A stretch of 64,000 nt of DNA from Mycobacterium sp. Aquia_216 (lineage in GTDB: Bacteria > Actinomycetota > Actinomycetes > Mycobacteriales > Mycobacteriaceae), in the NCBI RefSeq assembly GCF_026723865.1, contig NZ_CP113529.1:4340001-4404000 (forward strand). The letters run 5' to 3'. The notes beneath the pieces are model-generated. The model saw only the letters and a program-made list of their open reading frames with translations, searched no databases and was not told where the DNA came from. Made by a program: the position numbers and the translations under genes. Each line of letters opens with the position of its first letter. Position 1 is the first letter of the stretch. This document shows positions 26,436 to 36,777 of the stretch, piece by piece.

Positions 26436-28385
26436 ATGGCGCCGGACACGACAAACACTGCCGAACAGCTACGCAACGCGTTGGACGGGCGTTGGCGCGA
26501 CGTGAAGAACCGGATGCGGGCCACAATGAGCGAGGACCTGTTCCGCCCGCACTACACGCCGAACACGGTGATCGCGCGCACCAAGGTGGCCGAGCAGATG
26601 CGGATCATGGCCGCGTTCGGTGCGGCCGCCGACTCGTTCCGCAAGGAGCACGGCGGCACCGGCGACGTCGGTGCCGCGGTCACGATGATCGAGATGCTGG
26701 CGATGTCGGACCTGTCGCTGATGGTGAAGGCCGGCGTTCAGTGGGGGTTGTTCGGCGGCGCCGTGGAGAACCTGGGCACCGAGCGTCACCACGAGGCCTA
26801 CGTGCCCAAGATCATCAGCCTCGAGTTGCGCGGTTGTTTCGCAATGACCGAAACCGGACACGGCAGCGACGTCCAGTCGCTGGAGACCACCGCGACCTAC
26901 GACCCCGAGACCGAAGAGTTCGTCGTCAACTCCGAGACCCCGTCGGCCCGCAAGGACTACATCGGGGGCGCTGCCGAAACCGCAACCATGGCATCGGTTT
27001 TCGCGCAACTGATCACCACCGAAGGTGGCAAGCCGGTCAACCACGGCGTGCACTGCGTCTTGGTCCCGATCCGCGATGCCGACGGCAACGACCTGCCCGG
27101 GGTGACAACGTCGGACTGCGACTACAAGGGCGGTCTGCCCGGTGTGGACAACGGCCGCATCATGTTCGACCACGTCCGGGTGCCGCGGGAAAACCTGCTG
27201 AACAAGTACGGCGACGTCGCGCCCGACGGCACCTACACTTCGCCGATCGACAACCCCAACCGGCGGTTCTTCACCATGCTCGGCACGCTGATCCGCGGCC
27301 GGATCACCGTGGGCGGCAGCGCGGGGTCGGCCGCCCGCGTCGCGTTGGACATCGCCACTCGATATGCATTGCAGCGCAGGCAATTCAGTGCACCTGACGA
27401 CGAGGCGCATGAAGTGCTGATCATGGACTACCTGGTGCATCAGCGGCGGCTGTTCCCGTTGATAGCCAAGTCGTACGCGCTGCAGTTCGCGCAGAACGAG
27501 CTGGTGGCCAAGTGTCACGACCTGCAGACGTCGGACTTCCCCGATGCCGAGGAACAGCGCGAGCTGGAATCGCGTGCCGCCGGCCTGAAAGCGGCCAACA
27601 CCTGGCACGCCAGCCGCACCATTCAGGAGGCCCGCGAAGCCTGCGGCGGCGCGGGCTACATGGCCGAAAACCGGCTGATCGCCCTGCGCGCCGACACCGA
27701 CGTGTTCACCACCTTCGAGGGTGACAACCACGTGCTGACCCAGCTGGTGGCCAAGGAGCTGCTAACCGCCTACGCCGACGACATCAAGAGCATGAGCCCG
27801 GTCGAATGGGTGCGGTTTGCCGCCAACACCGTCGGTGAGAGGGTACTGAAACGCACTGCGGCCGAGGCGATTATGCAAAGGATCGTTGACGCCCGCCAGG
27901 ACAGCGAAGAAGAGGGCAGCCTATTCAACCGTGGTACGCAGGTCAATATGTTCGAAGCCCGCGAGGAGTATCTGCTTTCGTCGGTCGCCCGGCGCCTGCA
28001 GGGCAAAGCCAAGGAGATGTCGGCCTTCGACGCATTCAACGCCGTGCAGGACCATGTGCTGCACACCGCGAACGCACACATCGACCGGATCGTGCTGGAA
28101 GCATTCGTCGCCGGCATCGACGCCTGCGAAAACACCGAAGCCCGTGAGGTATTGGAGATGCTCTGCGACCTGTACGCGCTTTCGGTGATCGAGGATGACA
28201 AGGCCTGGTACATCGAGCACGGCTACCTGTCCACCGGACGGGCCAAGGCCGTGACCCGCGGGATCAACGATCGGTGCCGGGCTCTTCGCCCGCATGCCGA
28301 GACGCTGGTCGACGGCTTCGGGATCCCTGAGCCGCTGCGCTACGCCGAGATGCTGCACCCGGAGAACCTGCCCGACGCCGACTGA
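26436..28385 (+). CDS. Acyl-CoA oxidase/dehydrogenase (ACOX-type)
   Basis: The 649-residue enzyme is longer than ordinary acyl-CoA dehydrogenases and carries an ACOX-type C-terminal domain. Visible are the FAD-binding CFAMTETGHGSDVQSLET (near residue 130), EACGGAGYMAENRL and TTFEGDNHVLTQLVA, where the catalytic Glu of acyl-CoA oxidases lies. It should oxidise a fatty acyl-CoA to the 2-enoyl-CoA. ATG at 26436 is chosen by homology. It converges with the phosphatase gene, leaving one base between stops. Confidence 0.85.
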   Translation: MAPDTTNTAEQLRNALDGRWRDVKNRMRATMSEDLFRPHYTPNTVIARTKVAEQMRIMAAFGAAADSFRKEHGGTGDVGAAVTMIEMLAMSDLSLMVKAGVQWGLFGGAVENLGTERHHEAYVPKIISLELRGCFAMTETGHGSDVQSLETTATYDPETEEFVVNSETPSARKDYIGGAAETATMASVFAQLITTEGGKPVNHGVHCVLVPIRDADGNDLPGVTTSDCDYKGGLPGVDNGRIMFDHVRVPRENLLNKYGDVAPDGTYTSPIDNPNRRFFTMLGTLIRGRITVGGSAGSAARVALDIATRYALQRRQFSAPDDEAHEVLIMDYLVHQRRLFPLIAKSYALQFAQNELVAKCHDLQTSDFPDAEEQRELESRAAGLKAANTWHASRTIQEAREACGGAGYMAENRLIALRADTDVFTTFEGDNHVLTQLVAKELLTAYADDIKSMSPVEWVRFAANTVGERVLKRTAAEAIMQRIVDARQDSEEEGSLFNRGTQVNMFEAREEYLLSSVARRLQGKAKEMSAFDAFNAVQDHVLHTANAHIDRIVLEAFVAGIDACENTEAREVLEMLCDLYALSVIEDDKAWYIEHGYLSTGRAKAVTRGINDRCRALRPHAETLVDGFGIPEPLRYAEMLHPENLPDAD

Positions 28386-28386
28386 G

Positions 28387-29745
28387 TCAGCGACTGGCAA
28401 ACACCAGCAAGGCGATATCGTCGCTGGGTCGCAGAGTGAGGATCAGCGCGACGAGGTCGTCGATGAGTTCGCTGGCACTTAGACCGGCGCGACTCGCGAC
28501 AAAGCTTGCGAGTTCGTCTTCGCCGAACTGGCCGACGCCTCGGTTTCGGGTTTCGATGAGACCGTCGGTGTAGAACAGCAGCGTCTGACCGGGACGCAGT
28601 CGCACACTGCAGGATTCGAACGTCGCTTCGGTGAGTGCACCGAGCAGCATTCCACCGCTGGATCGGATCTCGCGCACCGAGCCGTCAGCGTCGTCGAGTA
28701 ACAGCGCCGGTGGGTGGCCACCGGTGGCCACGGTGACCTGGAATCCCGGTTCACCGACGCTGGGCTCCAGCGTTCCGAATAGCACTGTGCAGGAATGTCT
28801 TTCACTGGGATCACGGATCAACACCGAGTTCAGCTCGGCGAGCGCCTCGACGGGATCACTGTAATGCAGTGCGGCGGAACGCAGTGTGTAGCGGATCAAC
28901 GAGGTGACCGCCGCGGCTGCAGCACCATGGCCTTCGACATCGCCGAGGAAGAAAGCCCACCGCCGGGGCCCGATGGCGAACACGTCATAGAAGTCGCCGC
29001 CAACCTGCCGACGTGATGCCGGATGGTAATGCGCCGCAAGAGCCAGCCCCGGAATATCGGGAAGCGACGGTGGAAGCAACGTCCGTTGCAGCACCGCCGC
29101 GTATTCCTCGATGGCATCGCGCTCCCGTTCGGCGGAGTCGCGGCCGACTTCAGCGGCGTCGCGGTCGCGTTTGGCAACGTCGCGGTCCGCCCGTGCGGTG
29201 TCTCGTTCATCCTCAGCGCCCCGCAGCCGTTGCTGCACGCGCGAAGCGCTTATCCTCCTCATCCGCAGTTCCAGGTGATCCATGACGGCGGCGGCCAGGT
29301 CGATGAGCGTGGCGAGTTGATCGTCGCTGGGCTGATAGGGGCGCGAGTCAAACACGTCGACAGCCCCCAACCGATACCCGTCCGGGGTGACGATAGGAGC
29401 ACCCGCATAGAACCGAATTCCCAAGTGACCGCGCACCAGCGGATTGGTCGACGCTTGCGGATCGGTCAGCGCATCACAGACCACGTGTGGAACATCATCG
29501 AGGATGGCACTGGCGCACAGTCCTCGGCCGCGAGTTGTCTGCCCTATCCCGCGCAGCCCAACGGCGGCTTTGAACCAGATCCGGCTCGCGTCGACGATCG
29601 ACACCGTCGCCATTGATGTCCGGAAAGTTCGAGCCGCGATCCGCGCAATGCGATCGAAGACCTCTTCGGGCGGGGTGTCCAAGATCCGGTAGCGCGTTAC
29701 GGCCCGGATCCGACCCGCCTCGGTGGCACTATCCACCCGCTGCAT
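28387..29745 (-). CDS. GAF-domain PP2C phosphatase (RsbU/SpoIIE-like)
   Basis: The protein has a GAF sensor domain (about 15-160), a charged coiled coil rich in RD repeats (about 175-215, for example RDVAKRDRDAAEVGRD) and a SpoIIE-type PP2C domain with QVGGDFYDVF, GDVEGHGAAAA and a final SDDIALL for metal binding. Such proteins dephosphorylate anti-sigma-factor antagonists in stress signalling. The start is ATG at 29745, one codon after an in-frame TTG. No anti-sigma partner is adjacent. Confidence 0.82.
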   Translation of the reverse strand: MQRVDSATEAGRIRAVTRYRILDTPPEEVFDRIARIAARTFRTSMATVSIVDASRIWFKAAVGLRGIGQTTRGRGLCASAILDDVPHVVCDALTDPQASTNPLVRGHLGIRFYAGAPIVTPDGYRLGAVDVFDSRPYQPSDDQLATLIDLAAAVMDHLELRMRRISASRVQQRLRGAEDERDTARADRDVAKRDRDAAEVGRDSAERERDAIEEYAAVLQRTLLPPSLPDIPGLALAAHYHPASRRQVGGDFYDVFAIGPRRWAFFLGDVEGHGAAAAAVTSLIRYTLRSAALHYSDPVEALAELNSVLIRDPSERHSCTVLFGTLEPSVGEPGFQVTVATGGHPPALLLDDADGSVREIRSSGGMLLGALTEATFESCSVRLRPGQTLLFYTDGLIETRNRGVGQFGEDELASFVASRAGLSASELIDDLVALILTLRPSDDIALLVFASR

Positions 29746-29845
29746 CAATAGTCCTCATCGGTCACGTTTCCGCCCAGCGACCCGACGCCGACCAGTGTTT
29801 GCAGGATACGGTCGCGTTCGTCGTTGCGTCGACGGCGGTGTCGTT

Positions 29846-31255
29846 TCAACCGGCTCCGACCGCGTCGGGCGCGTTGCCGGCAGGGGCGGGTGCAAGCGGT
29901 CGGCGCACATACCTGATCCAGGTCAGCGCGGCGGCAAACACATAGACGGACAGGAAGATCCAGAACGCCGACGTCATCGTCCCGGTGCTGACATAGGACT
30001 GTCGCAATGCGACGTTGATACCGACACCGCCCAGTGACCCGAAGCCGGCGACGAAGCCGATGACGACGCCCGAGATCAATCGTGACCACTGACGCTGTTC
30101 GGTCTCGTCCATATCCAGGCTCTGGCTGCACGTTTCGAAGACCGTCGGGATCATCTTGTAGACCGATCCGTTGCCCAGCCCGGCCAGGGTGAACAAGGCG
30201 ATGAAGCAGGCCACATAACCCGCCATGGCGGAACCGCTGACCGGGCCCGCGTGCGGATCCTCGATGCTGCCGACGGTGATCAGCATCCCGGCGGACAACA
30301 CCATCGCGACAAAAACCGCGCACGCGACACGGCCCCCGCCGATTCGGTCGGCCAGCCGGCCGCCGTACACGCGGGCCAGCGAGGCGAGCAGCGGCCCGAT
30401 GAAGGCGAGTTCGGCGGCGTGCAGCGAGGCCTGGGATGTGGTTTGTCCGCCCGCCGTGAAACTGGTCTGCAATACCTGACCGAACGCGAACGAGAACCCG
30501 ATGAACGAGCCGAAGCTGCCGAGGTAAAGCAGCGAAAGCAGCCAGGTGTCGCGGGTGGAGAGCACCACCGACAGGATCGCTCGCAGACGGCCGGGCTCCA
30601 CCCGGTGCTGGGCGACGTTGTTCATCGAGAACGTGGCGCCGATGCCCGCGATGATCAACAGCACCAGATACAGGCCACACACCCAGTACGGCTGCCGGTC
30701 GCCCGCGATGGCAATGACCACCAGGCCGACGATCTGCATCATCGGCACCCCGAGATTGCCGATGCCGCCGGCAACTCCCAGCGCCGCACCCTTGAGCCGG
30801 TGCGGGTAGAAGGAGTTGGCGTTGCTCGCCGAAGCCGCGAAATTACCGCCACCCATGCCGGTCAGCGCCGCGCACACCAGGTACGGCCACAACGGCAGCC
30901 CCGGATGAGCCAGCAGCACCATCGCGCCGATCAACGGAACCACCAAGACGAACGCCGAGAACACCGCCAGGTTCCGGCCACCGAAGATGGCCGTTGCCAC
31001 AGCATATGTCGGCCGCAGACAGGCCCCGACCAGGGTGGCGATAATACCGAGCAGCAGCTTGTCGCCTGCGGAGAAGCCATACACATCGCGGGGCATGAAC
31101 AATGCCATCACCGGCCAGAGCGACCATACCGCGTAACCCAGATGCACGTTCACGGCCGACCAAAGCAGGTTGCGCCGCGCGATGGTCTTGCCACCCGCCT
31201 CCCAGGCCACCAGATCTTCTGCGTCCCAATGAGACAGGTGTCGTGACCTACCCAC
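29846..31255 (-). CDS. narK1: Nitrate/nitrite transporter NarK1
   Basis: The 469-residue major-facilitator protein has about 12 helices and the two nitrate signature segments (AGGIGNLGVPMMQ and AGFGSLGGVGINVALR). It takes nitrate in or nitrite out and is well placed to feed the NasN nitrate reductase nearby. GTG at 31255 follows directly after the stop of a small in-frame ORF. H37Rv narK1 is, from memory, longer (515 residues), so either end may have changed here. Confidence 0.85.
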   Translation of the reverse strand: MGRSRHLSHWDAEDLVAWEAGGKTIARRNLLWSAVNVHLGYAVWSLWPVMALFMPRDVYGFSAGDKLLLGIIATLVGACLRPTYAVATAIFGGRNLAVFSAFVLVVPLIGAMVLLAHPGLPLWPYLVCAALTGMGGGNFAASASNANSFYPHRLKGAALGVAGGIGNLGVPMMQIVGLVVIAIAGDRQPYWVCGLYLVLLIIAGIGATFSMNNVAQHRVEPGRLRAILSVVLSTRDTWLLSLLYLGSFGSFIGFSFAFGQVLQTSFTAGGQTTSQASLHAAELAFIGPLLASLARVYGGRLADRIGGGRVACAVFVAMVLSAGMLITVGSIEDPHAGPVSGSAMAGYVACFIALFTLAGLGNGSVYKMIPTVFETCSQSLDMDETEQRQWSRLISGVVIGFVAGFGSLGGVGINVALRQSYVSTGTMTSAFWIFLSVYVFAAALTWIRYVRRPLAPAPAGNAPDAVGAG

Positions 31256-31369
31256 TCACTTGACCGTCCGAAGGATGGTCCCGGAATTGACCCGTGGGAC
31301 GGCCCCTGCCGTCGAGGCCCCGGAGGCGCGCGGCCGTTCCTCGCCGTGCGGCAGCACCCGCTGTTCCAT
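31256..31369 (-). CDS. Small ORF directly upstream of and in frame with narK1
   Basis: A 37-residue frame (MEQRVLPHGEERPRASGAST to LRTVK) starts at ATG 31369 after a strong AGGAGAG site and stops at TGA 31258-31256. The next codon is the narK1 GTG in the same frame. It could be a leader peptide, or an N-terminal extension of NarK1 cut off by one stop codon. There is no hydrophobic or family signature. Confidence 0.35.
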   Translation of the reverse strand: MEQRVLPHGEERPRASGASTAGAVPRVNSGTILRTVK

Positions 31370-31661
31370 CACTCTCCTTACTCCGTCGGCTAGACCGGAA
31401 ATCCAGGGTGCCAGGCCAACGTGCAGGTCGTTGTCATTGTCGACCGGAAAATCCTGGTGAATTCCTGGAAAAGTACTGGGTTCCCGCCGCCGCCGGGGCA
31501 CCGCATTCGCTTCGAGACGAGGGCCGGATATCGGCGGACCGCCGACTGTGCGGCCAGCCGCACGTTCGACGTCGAGTGTGCGGCCAGCTTCGCGTTCGTG
31601 CCCACCGCGCGGTGCGGGCGACCGGATGTCGCAGAAAATCGGAACATAATGTGCAACAACC
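31370..31661. other. Gene-free spacer between lppP and narK1
   Basis: No convincing gene is seen. It contains two near copies of GACCGGAAATCC (near 31393 and 31438) and two near copies of a 27-bp TGTGCGGCCAGC motif (near 31547 and 31577), a type of short interspersed repeat common in slow-growing mycobacteria. No GAAAC-type GlnR box is seen. Confidence 0.35.
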
Positions 31662-32144
31662 CTATTGGTGTGGAATTTTGCCGACGGGCTGCAACTTGCC
31701 GTCGGGACCGATCTGGAACTTGACGGTGCCAATTCCCTTGGGGCAACAGGGTTCTTCATTGCCGACCCGCCATTGATACTGAATCGTGACCGCATCGCCG
31801 CCCCCGGGCAGCACGGTGATGTACGGCTTGGGATTTGGCGTCGGTGTGCCCAGCGGCCTGTTGTGGTCGAAGAACACCAGCTGCTGGGGCGTCGACTCAC
31901 TGGCGATGGTCGGAATGATCTGCACCCAGTACAACCGGCAACTCTTGGCATGCCCCCGGGCGATCTCCACCCAACTCGAGCCGGGAACCTCGACGGGAAC
32001 CGACGCGATCGCCTGGCGCACGGTGTCGGCGCTCGGTCCGTCGGACTCCTTGCAGCTATCCGCCCGCGACGCCGGCGGTGTGGTGGGTTTTCCGCCGCAA
32101 GCCGAGGCCAACAAAATCAAGAAAATCACAAAGTGACGACGCAC
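31662..32144 (-). CDS. lppP: Lipoprotein LppP
   Basis: The 160-residue protein has a lipoprotein signal (RRHFVIFLILLASACGG) whose lipobox Cys at residue 16 would be acylated. The exported part has five further Cys residues, including a CC pair near the end. It matches LppP/LprE-type mycobacterial lipoproteins; no biochemical role is known to me. It lies between narK1 and nasN as in the H37Rv narK1-lppP order. Confidence 0.8.
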   Translation of the reverse strand: MRRHFVIFLILLASACGGKPTTPPASRADSCKESDGPSADTVRQAIASVPVEVPGSSWVEIARGHAKSCRLYWVQIIPTIASESTPQQLVFFDHNRPLGTPTPNPKPYITVLPGGGDAVTIQYQWRVGNEEPCCPKGIGTVKFQIGPDGKLQPVGKIPHQ

Positions 32145-32334
32145 TTTGTGAGCTTAGCGAAAACTGTGAATGTCCCATTTGTTTCGTCCGAGCCCCTGTT
32201 CCGAGGGGCAATTCCCAAGAGTCCGCGAGTAATCTGGCGTCAGCCGCAGATCAGTGCTGACCTGCGGCTACCTGCTCGGCCTGCGGGTTTTGCAAACACC
32301 TCACAAATGCGTCCGCTTCCGGTGAGATCAAGCC

Positions 32335-32372
32335 GTAAAACGGCGGAAACATCGGACGCCCGACGCTGAAAC
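32335..32372 (+). promoter_or_regulatory. Candidate GlnR-type binding site before nasN
   Basis: GTAAA-n6-GAAAC at 32335-32350 is followed by another GAAAC at 32368-32372. The two GAAAC boxes are 22 bp apart, the spacing in the GTnAC-n6-GAAAC double GlnR box. The inner GTnAC is poor. An almost identical block lies before the next small gene. GlnR is the known nitrogen-assimilation regulator in mycobacteria. Confidence 0.55.
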
Positions 32373-32431
32373 ATCCATGTCGCACGATTTAGCCGATAGG
32401 CCCTTGCGCGCCCGAAAGGAGGGCAGTAGGC

Positions 32432-35400
32432 GTGGCTGCGGAGCGTGGTCAGGACACCGTGAACAGCCTGTGCGCCTACTGCGGCGTGGGCTGCGGCATG
32501 GTGTTGCAGATCACCAGTGACCCGAAAAACGGCCACAGTCACGTCGCGAAATCTGTTGGCAACAAAAGCCACCCGGCCAACTTCGGCCGCCTGTGCACCA
32601 AGGGCGCAACTACCGCGGACATGTTGGCCGCACCCGGCCGGATGGATTCGGCCTATTGGCGGGCGGAGCGCGGCGAGGCCCTCGCGCCGGTCGATCTTGA
32701 CGCCGCAATCACCCAATCCGCGAAGCAGTTGCGGGCGATCATCGACGAACACGGCCCAGACGCCTTCGCCCTGTACGTGTCCGGGCAGATGTCGCTGGAA
32801 GCGCAATACCTGGCGAACAAGCTGACCAAGGGCTTCATCGGCACCAACCAGATCGAGTCGAACTCGCGACTATGCATGGCCAGCGCGGGGTCTGGCTACA
32901 AGCTGTCGCTCGGCGCGGACGGGCCGCCCGGTTCCTATCAGGACTTCGACAAGGCCGACGTGTTCTTCGTCATCGGCGCCAATATGGCTGACTGCCACCC
33001 GATTCTGTTCCTGCGGATGATGGAACGCGTCAAGGCCGGCGCCAAATTGATCGTCGTCGATCCGCGCCGCACCGCGACCGCCGAGAAGGCCGACCTCTAT
33101 CTGCAGATCTCGTCCGGTACGGATCTCGCACTGCTGAACGGGCTGCTGCACCTGATCGTCGAAAACGGCCACACCGACCCAGAATTCATCGCCGAATTCA
33201 CCGATGGCTGGGACGAGATGCCCGGTTTCCTCGAGCAGTTCACCCCGGACAAGGTCAGCGAAATCACCCGCATTCCCGCCGAAGACATCCGTACCGCGGC
33301 CCGCTGGATCGGCGAAGCCGACAACTTCATGACCTGCTGGACGATGGGGCTCAACCAGAGCACCCACGGCACCTGGAACACCAACGCGATCTGCAACCTG
33401 CACCTGGCAACCGGCGCGATCTGCAAGCCGGGCAGCGGTCCGTTTTCGCTCACCGGCCAGCCCAACGCGATGGGCGGGCGCGAAATGGGTTACATGGGAC
33501 CGGGGCTGCCGGGCCAGCGCGCGGTGACCTCGGCGGCCGACCGCGACTTCGTCGAGGACCAGTGGGGCATCCCCCGCGGATCGTTGCGTACCGACGTCGG
33601 CACCGGCACCGTCGACATGTTCTCCCGCATGGCCACTGGCGAGATCAAGGCTTGCTGGATCATCTGCACCAATCCCGTTGCCAGCGTTGCCAATCGGAAA
33701 ACAGTGCTGGCGGGCCTGGAGAAAGCCGAGCTGGTGATCGCCCAGGACGCGTTCTTGGAGACCGAGACCAACGAATACGCCGACGTGTTGCTGCCCGCCG
33801 CCCTGTGGACAGAGTCCGAAGGGGTGATGACCAACTCCGAGCGCAACATGACGCTGTTCCAGCCGGCGGTGCGAGCACCCGGCCAGGCGATGCCGGACTG
33901 GCAGATCATCGCCAAGATCGCTTGCGAGATGGGCTTTTCGGACTCCTTCAGCTATGACTGCGCAGAAGACGTATTCGAGGAGATCAAGCGGTTCTGGAAT
34001 CCCAAGACGGGCTACGACTTGCGCGGCGCGAGCTATGCCCGGCTGCGGCAGACCCCGCTGCAATGGCCGTGTCCGCCGGATGGTGTCGACGATCGCAACC
34101 CGATCCGCTACCTGAACGACGGCGTCAGCCACACCCAGTTGGTCCGAGAGGACGGAACCGTGCCGCGGTTGGCCTTCGCCACCGCGAACGGTCGCGCGAT
34201 GTTCTTCGCGCGCCCGCACCTGTCGCCCGAGGAGATGCCGGACGACGACTACCCGTTCCTGCTCAACACCGGGCGTCTGCAGCACCAATGGCACACGATG
34301 ACCAAGACCGGCAAGGTCGCCAAGCTCAACAAGCTCAACCCCGGACCATTCGTCGAAATCCATCCTGACGACGCGGCGCGGCTCGAGATCGCCGACGACG
34401 ATCAGGTCGAAATCGCCTCGCGCCGTGGCCGAGCCGTGCTACCGGCCGTGGTCACTGACCGGGTGCGGCCCGGCAACTGCTTCGCACCGTTCCACTGGAA
34501 CGACTCGTTCGGCGAGTACTTGTCGATCAACGCGGTCACCAACGACGCGGTGGATCCGGTTTCCTACCAACCGGAATTCAAGACGTGTGCGGTCACTGTC
34601 ACGAAGATCACCGTCACCACATCGGATGTCGACACCGAACCCGAGCCTGCGGTGACCACCAGCGCGACGGACCCCGCAGCTACGGAGGTTACCGAAATCA
34701 CCAGTTCACAGGTAGACGCCCTCGCCGAAATCCTTGGTGTGGCAAACGAACCGGTGCCCCAGCTCGGTCCGCTCGGCCGGACCTACCTGGCCGGGATACT
34801 CGCCGGGTTGCGGACGGAAGCCGGCCGCCGCAACCTCGGGGTTCCCACCCTGCCGCTCAATGCCCCATTCGACACCAACACCCGACTGTGGGTGGACGGT
34901 CTGCTTGCGGGGATGTTCGCGCGTACCGAACCGCCCGCGTCGATGCCGGCTTTTACACCGGTCTCCCCCACCGTCGATGCGCCGGCGGACCCACCCACGA
35001 CGCCCCAGGTCGACGCCGCGCCGAAGCGGGCTCCGATTGTGGTGTTGTGGGCTTCGCAGACCGGCAACGCCGAAGAGCTCGCCGCCCAGGTCGTAGCCAG
35101 ACTCGGCGAAGCTCAGCTGTCGGTGGCATCGCACAGCATGGACGACTTCCCGGTGGCCGACTTGGCCACCACGCAAGAACTGTTGGTGGTCACGAGCACC
35201 ACCGGTGACGGCGAGGCCCCGGACAACGGCGCCGCACTGTGGCGAGCGCTGACCGGTGACAGCGCGCCGCAGCTCACCCAGACCCGCTACGCCGTCCTCG
35301 CCCTGGGCGACTCGAACTACGACGACTTCTGCGGCTACGGGCGCAAGCTCGACGAGAAGTTGGCGGAGCTGGGCGCGACCCGCATCGTCAATCGCGTCGA

Positions 35401-36667
35401 CTGCGAGCCCGACTACGAGGAGGCCGCCGATGGGTGGCTGGGCGGAGTCATCGGGGCGCTGACACGCACACCCACCCCGGTCGGCCAGGGAACCGCGGCC
35501 TCGGCAGCGGCGCCCGCGCGCCGTCCGGCAACCCGTCCCAAGGAGCCGACCTATAACAAAAAGTGCCCGCTGGTTACCGACATGATCCGCAACACCACGC
35601 TCAGCGGACCGAGCTCCGCAAAAGACGTGCGGCAGATCGTGTTTGACCTCCCCGGCGAGCATGTCAGCTACGAGGCCGGCGACGCGCTCGGGGTATGGCC
35701 GCGCAACAGCGACAAACTCGTCGACGAATGGCTGTCGGTCACCGGACTGGATGCACAGACCCCGGTCGAGGTCGGCGAGCATGGTCTGATGTCGTTGCGC
35801 TCCGCGCTCACCGAACGGCTCGAGATCGCCCACATCAGCCGGGACCTGGTGCGGTTCGTGCAGGAGCGCACCGGCGATCCGAAACTCGCCGAGCTATTGA
35901 AGCCGCAAAACAAAGCCGCGCTGAGCAATTGGACGTGGGGGCGCCAGTCCGTCGACCTGCTGGCGCAGCTGCCGGTCTCGGCATCCGCCCACGAGTGGCT
36001 GAGGGTCCTCAAACGCCTTCAACCGCGCCTGTATTCGATCTCGTCGAGTCCTAAAGAGTGCCCCGGAGAAGCGCACCTGACAGTCTCACCGGTGCGCTAT
36101 AACTTCCAGGGCGTCCCCCGCCGCGGGGTGTGTTCGACCTACCTTGCCGACCGCTCTCCCGGCGATCGAGTCGCTGTCTATCTGCAGTCGTCGAGCAATT
36201 TCAGGACACCCAGCGATTCACACACGCCGATGATCATGATCGGTCCCGGGACCGGTATCGCCCCGTTCCGGGGCTTCCTGCAGGAGCGCCGCGCGCTCGG
36301 CCACACCGGACCAAACTGGCTGTTCTTCGGGGAGCAACACGCCGAGACCGACTACTACTACCGGGACGAGATCGAGAAGATGCACGCCGACGGGCTCCTC
36401 ACCGAACTCGACCTGGCGTTCTCCCGGGACCAGCAGGAGAAGGTCTACGTCCAGCACCTGATGCGCAAGCGTGGCGCGCAACTGTGGAGCTGGCTGCAGG
36501 ACGGCGCGCAGCTGTATGTGTGCGGCAGTGCCGACCCGATGGCCAAAGACGTAGATCGCGCGCTGTGCGACATCGCCGCCGAACACGGCAACCTCGACCC
36601 CGACGCCGCGTCGGCCTACGTCCAGTCGCTGAGCGCGGACAAGCGCTACCACCGCGACGTCTACTAG
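32432..36667 (+). CDS. nasN: Diflavin assimilatory nitrate reductase NasN
   Basis: The 1411-residue single chain joins three modules. Residues 1 to about 730 form a molybdopterin domain with a 4Fe-4S site (Cys14, Cys17, Cys21, Cys55). About 868-1010 is a flavodoxin FMN domain ([26 protein letters not shown]). About 1045-1411 is a CysJ-like FAD/NADPH reductase ending YHRDVY. This is the architecture of NasN of M. smegmatis, which reduces nitrate with NAD(P)H as one polypeptide. GTG at 32432 follows an AGGAGG ribosome site. H37Rv lacks it here. Confidence 0.9.
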   Translation: MAAERGQDTVNSLCAYCGVGCGMVLQITSDPKNGHSHVAKSVGNKSHPANFGRLCTKGATTADMLAAPGRMDSAYWRAERGEALAPVDLDAAITQSAKQLRAIIDEHGPDAFALYVSGQMSLEAQYLANKLTKGFIGTNQIESNSRLCMASAGSGYKLSLGADGPPGSYQDFDKADVFFVIGANMADCHPILFLRMMERVKAGAKLIVVDPRRTATAEKADLYLQISSGTDLALLNGLLHLIVENGHTDPEFIAEFTDGWDEMPGFLEQFTPDKVSEITRIPAEDIRTAARWIGEADNFMTCWTMGLNQSTHGTWNTNAICNLHLATGAICKPGSGPFSLTGQPNAMGGREMGYMGPGLPGQRAVTSAADRDFVEDQWGIPRGSLRTDVGTGTVDMFSRMATGEIKACWIICTNPVASVANRKTVLAGLEKAELVIAQDAFLETETNEYADVLLPAALWTESEGVMTNSERNMTLFQPAVRAPGQAMPDWQIIAKIACEMGFSDSFSYDCAEDVFEEIKRFWNPKTGYDLRGASYARLRQTPLQWPCPPDGVDDRNPIRYLNDGVSHTQLVREDGTVPRLAFATANGRAMFFARPHLSPEEMPDDDYPFLLNTGRLQHQWHTMTKTGKVAKLNKLNPGPFVEIHPDDAARLEIADDDQVEIASRRGRAVLPAVVTDRVRPGNCFAPFHWNDSFGEYLSINAVTNDAVDPVSYQPEFKTCAVTVTKITVTTSDVDTEPEPAVTTSATDPAATEVTEITSSQVDALAEILGVANEPVPQLGPLGRTYLAGILAGLRTEAGRRNLGVPTLPLNAPFDTNTRLWVDGLLAGMFARTEPPASMPAFTPVSPTVDAPADPPTTPQVDAAPKRAPIVVLWASQTGNAEELAAQVVARLGEAQLSVASHSMDDFPVADLATTQELLVVTSTTGDGEAPDNGAALWRALTGDSAPQLTQTRYAVLALGDSNYDDFCGYGRKLDEKLAELGATRIVNRVDCEPDYEEAADGWLGGVIGALTRTPTPVGQGTAASAAAPARRPATRPKEPTYNKKCPLVTDMIRNTTLSGPSSAKDVRQIVFDLPGEHVSYEAGDALGVWPRNSDKLVDEWLSVTGLDAQTPVEVGEHGLMSLRSALTERLEIAHISRDLVRFVQERTGDPKLAELLKPQNKAALSNWTWGRQSVDLLAQLPVSASAHEWLRVLKRLQPRLYSISSSPKECPGEAHLTVSPVRYNFQGVPRRGVCSTYLADRSPGDRVAVYLQSSSNFRTPSDSHTPMIMIGPGTGIAPFRGFLQERRALGHTGPNWLFFGEQHAETDYYYRDEIEKMHADGLLTELDLAFSRDQQEKVYVQHLMRKRGAQLWSWLQDGAQLYVCGSADPMAKDVDRALCDIAAEHGNLDPDAASAYVQSLSADKRYHRDVY

Positions 36668-36682
36668 CCACCCGTCGAACCC

Positions 36683-36720
36683 GTAATACGGCGGAAACAT
36701 CTGCCATCCGCGGCCGAAAC
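36683..36720 (+). promoter_or_regulatory. Second copy of the GlnR-type promoter block
   Basis: GTAAT-n6-GAAAC at 36683-36698 and GAAAC at 36716-36720 repeat the block before nasN, including the 22-bp GAAAC spacing and a shared TCGCACGAT downstream. The distance to the next start (58 bp) matches that before nasN (60 bp). It is a duplicated promoter. Confidence 0.55.
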
Positions 36721-36777
36721 ATCGCTATCGCACGATGTGCTCAACAACTGGTGCGTAGCCGATGAAGGGGTGTCCGC

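Noticed and set aside
26469..27731. 420-residue frame antisense to the acyl-CoA oxidase gene
   Set aside because: It has composition typical of a complementary-strand shadow and no ribosome site or domain.
31256..31951. 231-residue frame extending through the narK1-lppP gap
   Set aside because: Most of it overlaps lppP and looks like a shadow; only the last 37 codons, with their own ribosome site, are kept as a small ORF.
32870..34363. 497-residue open frame antisense to nasN
   Set aside because: It lies wholly inside the recognised NasN gene, shows no family motif, and long antisense frames are expected at this GC content.
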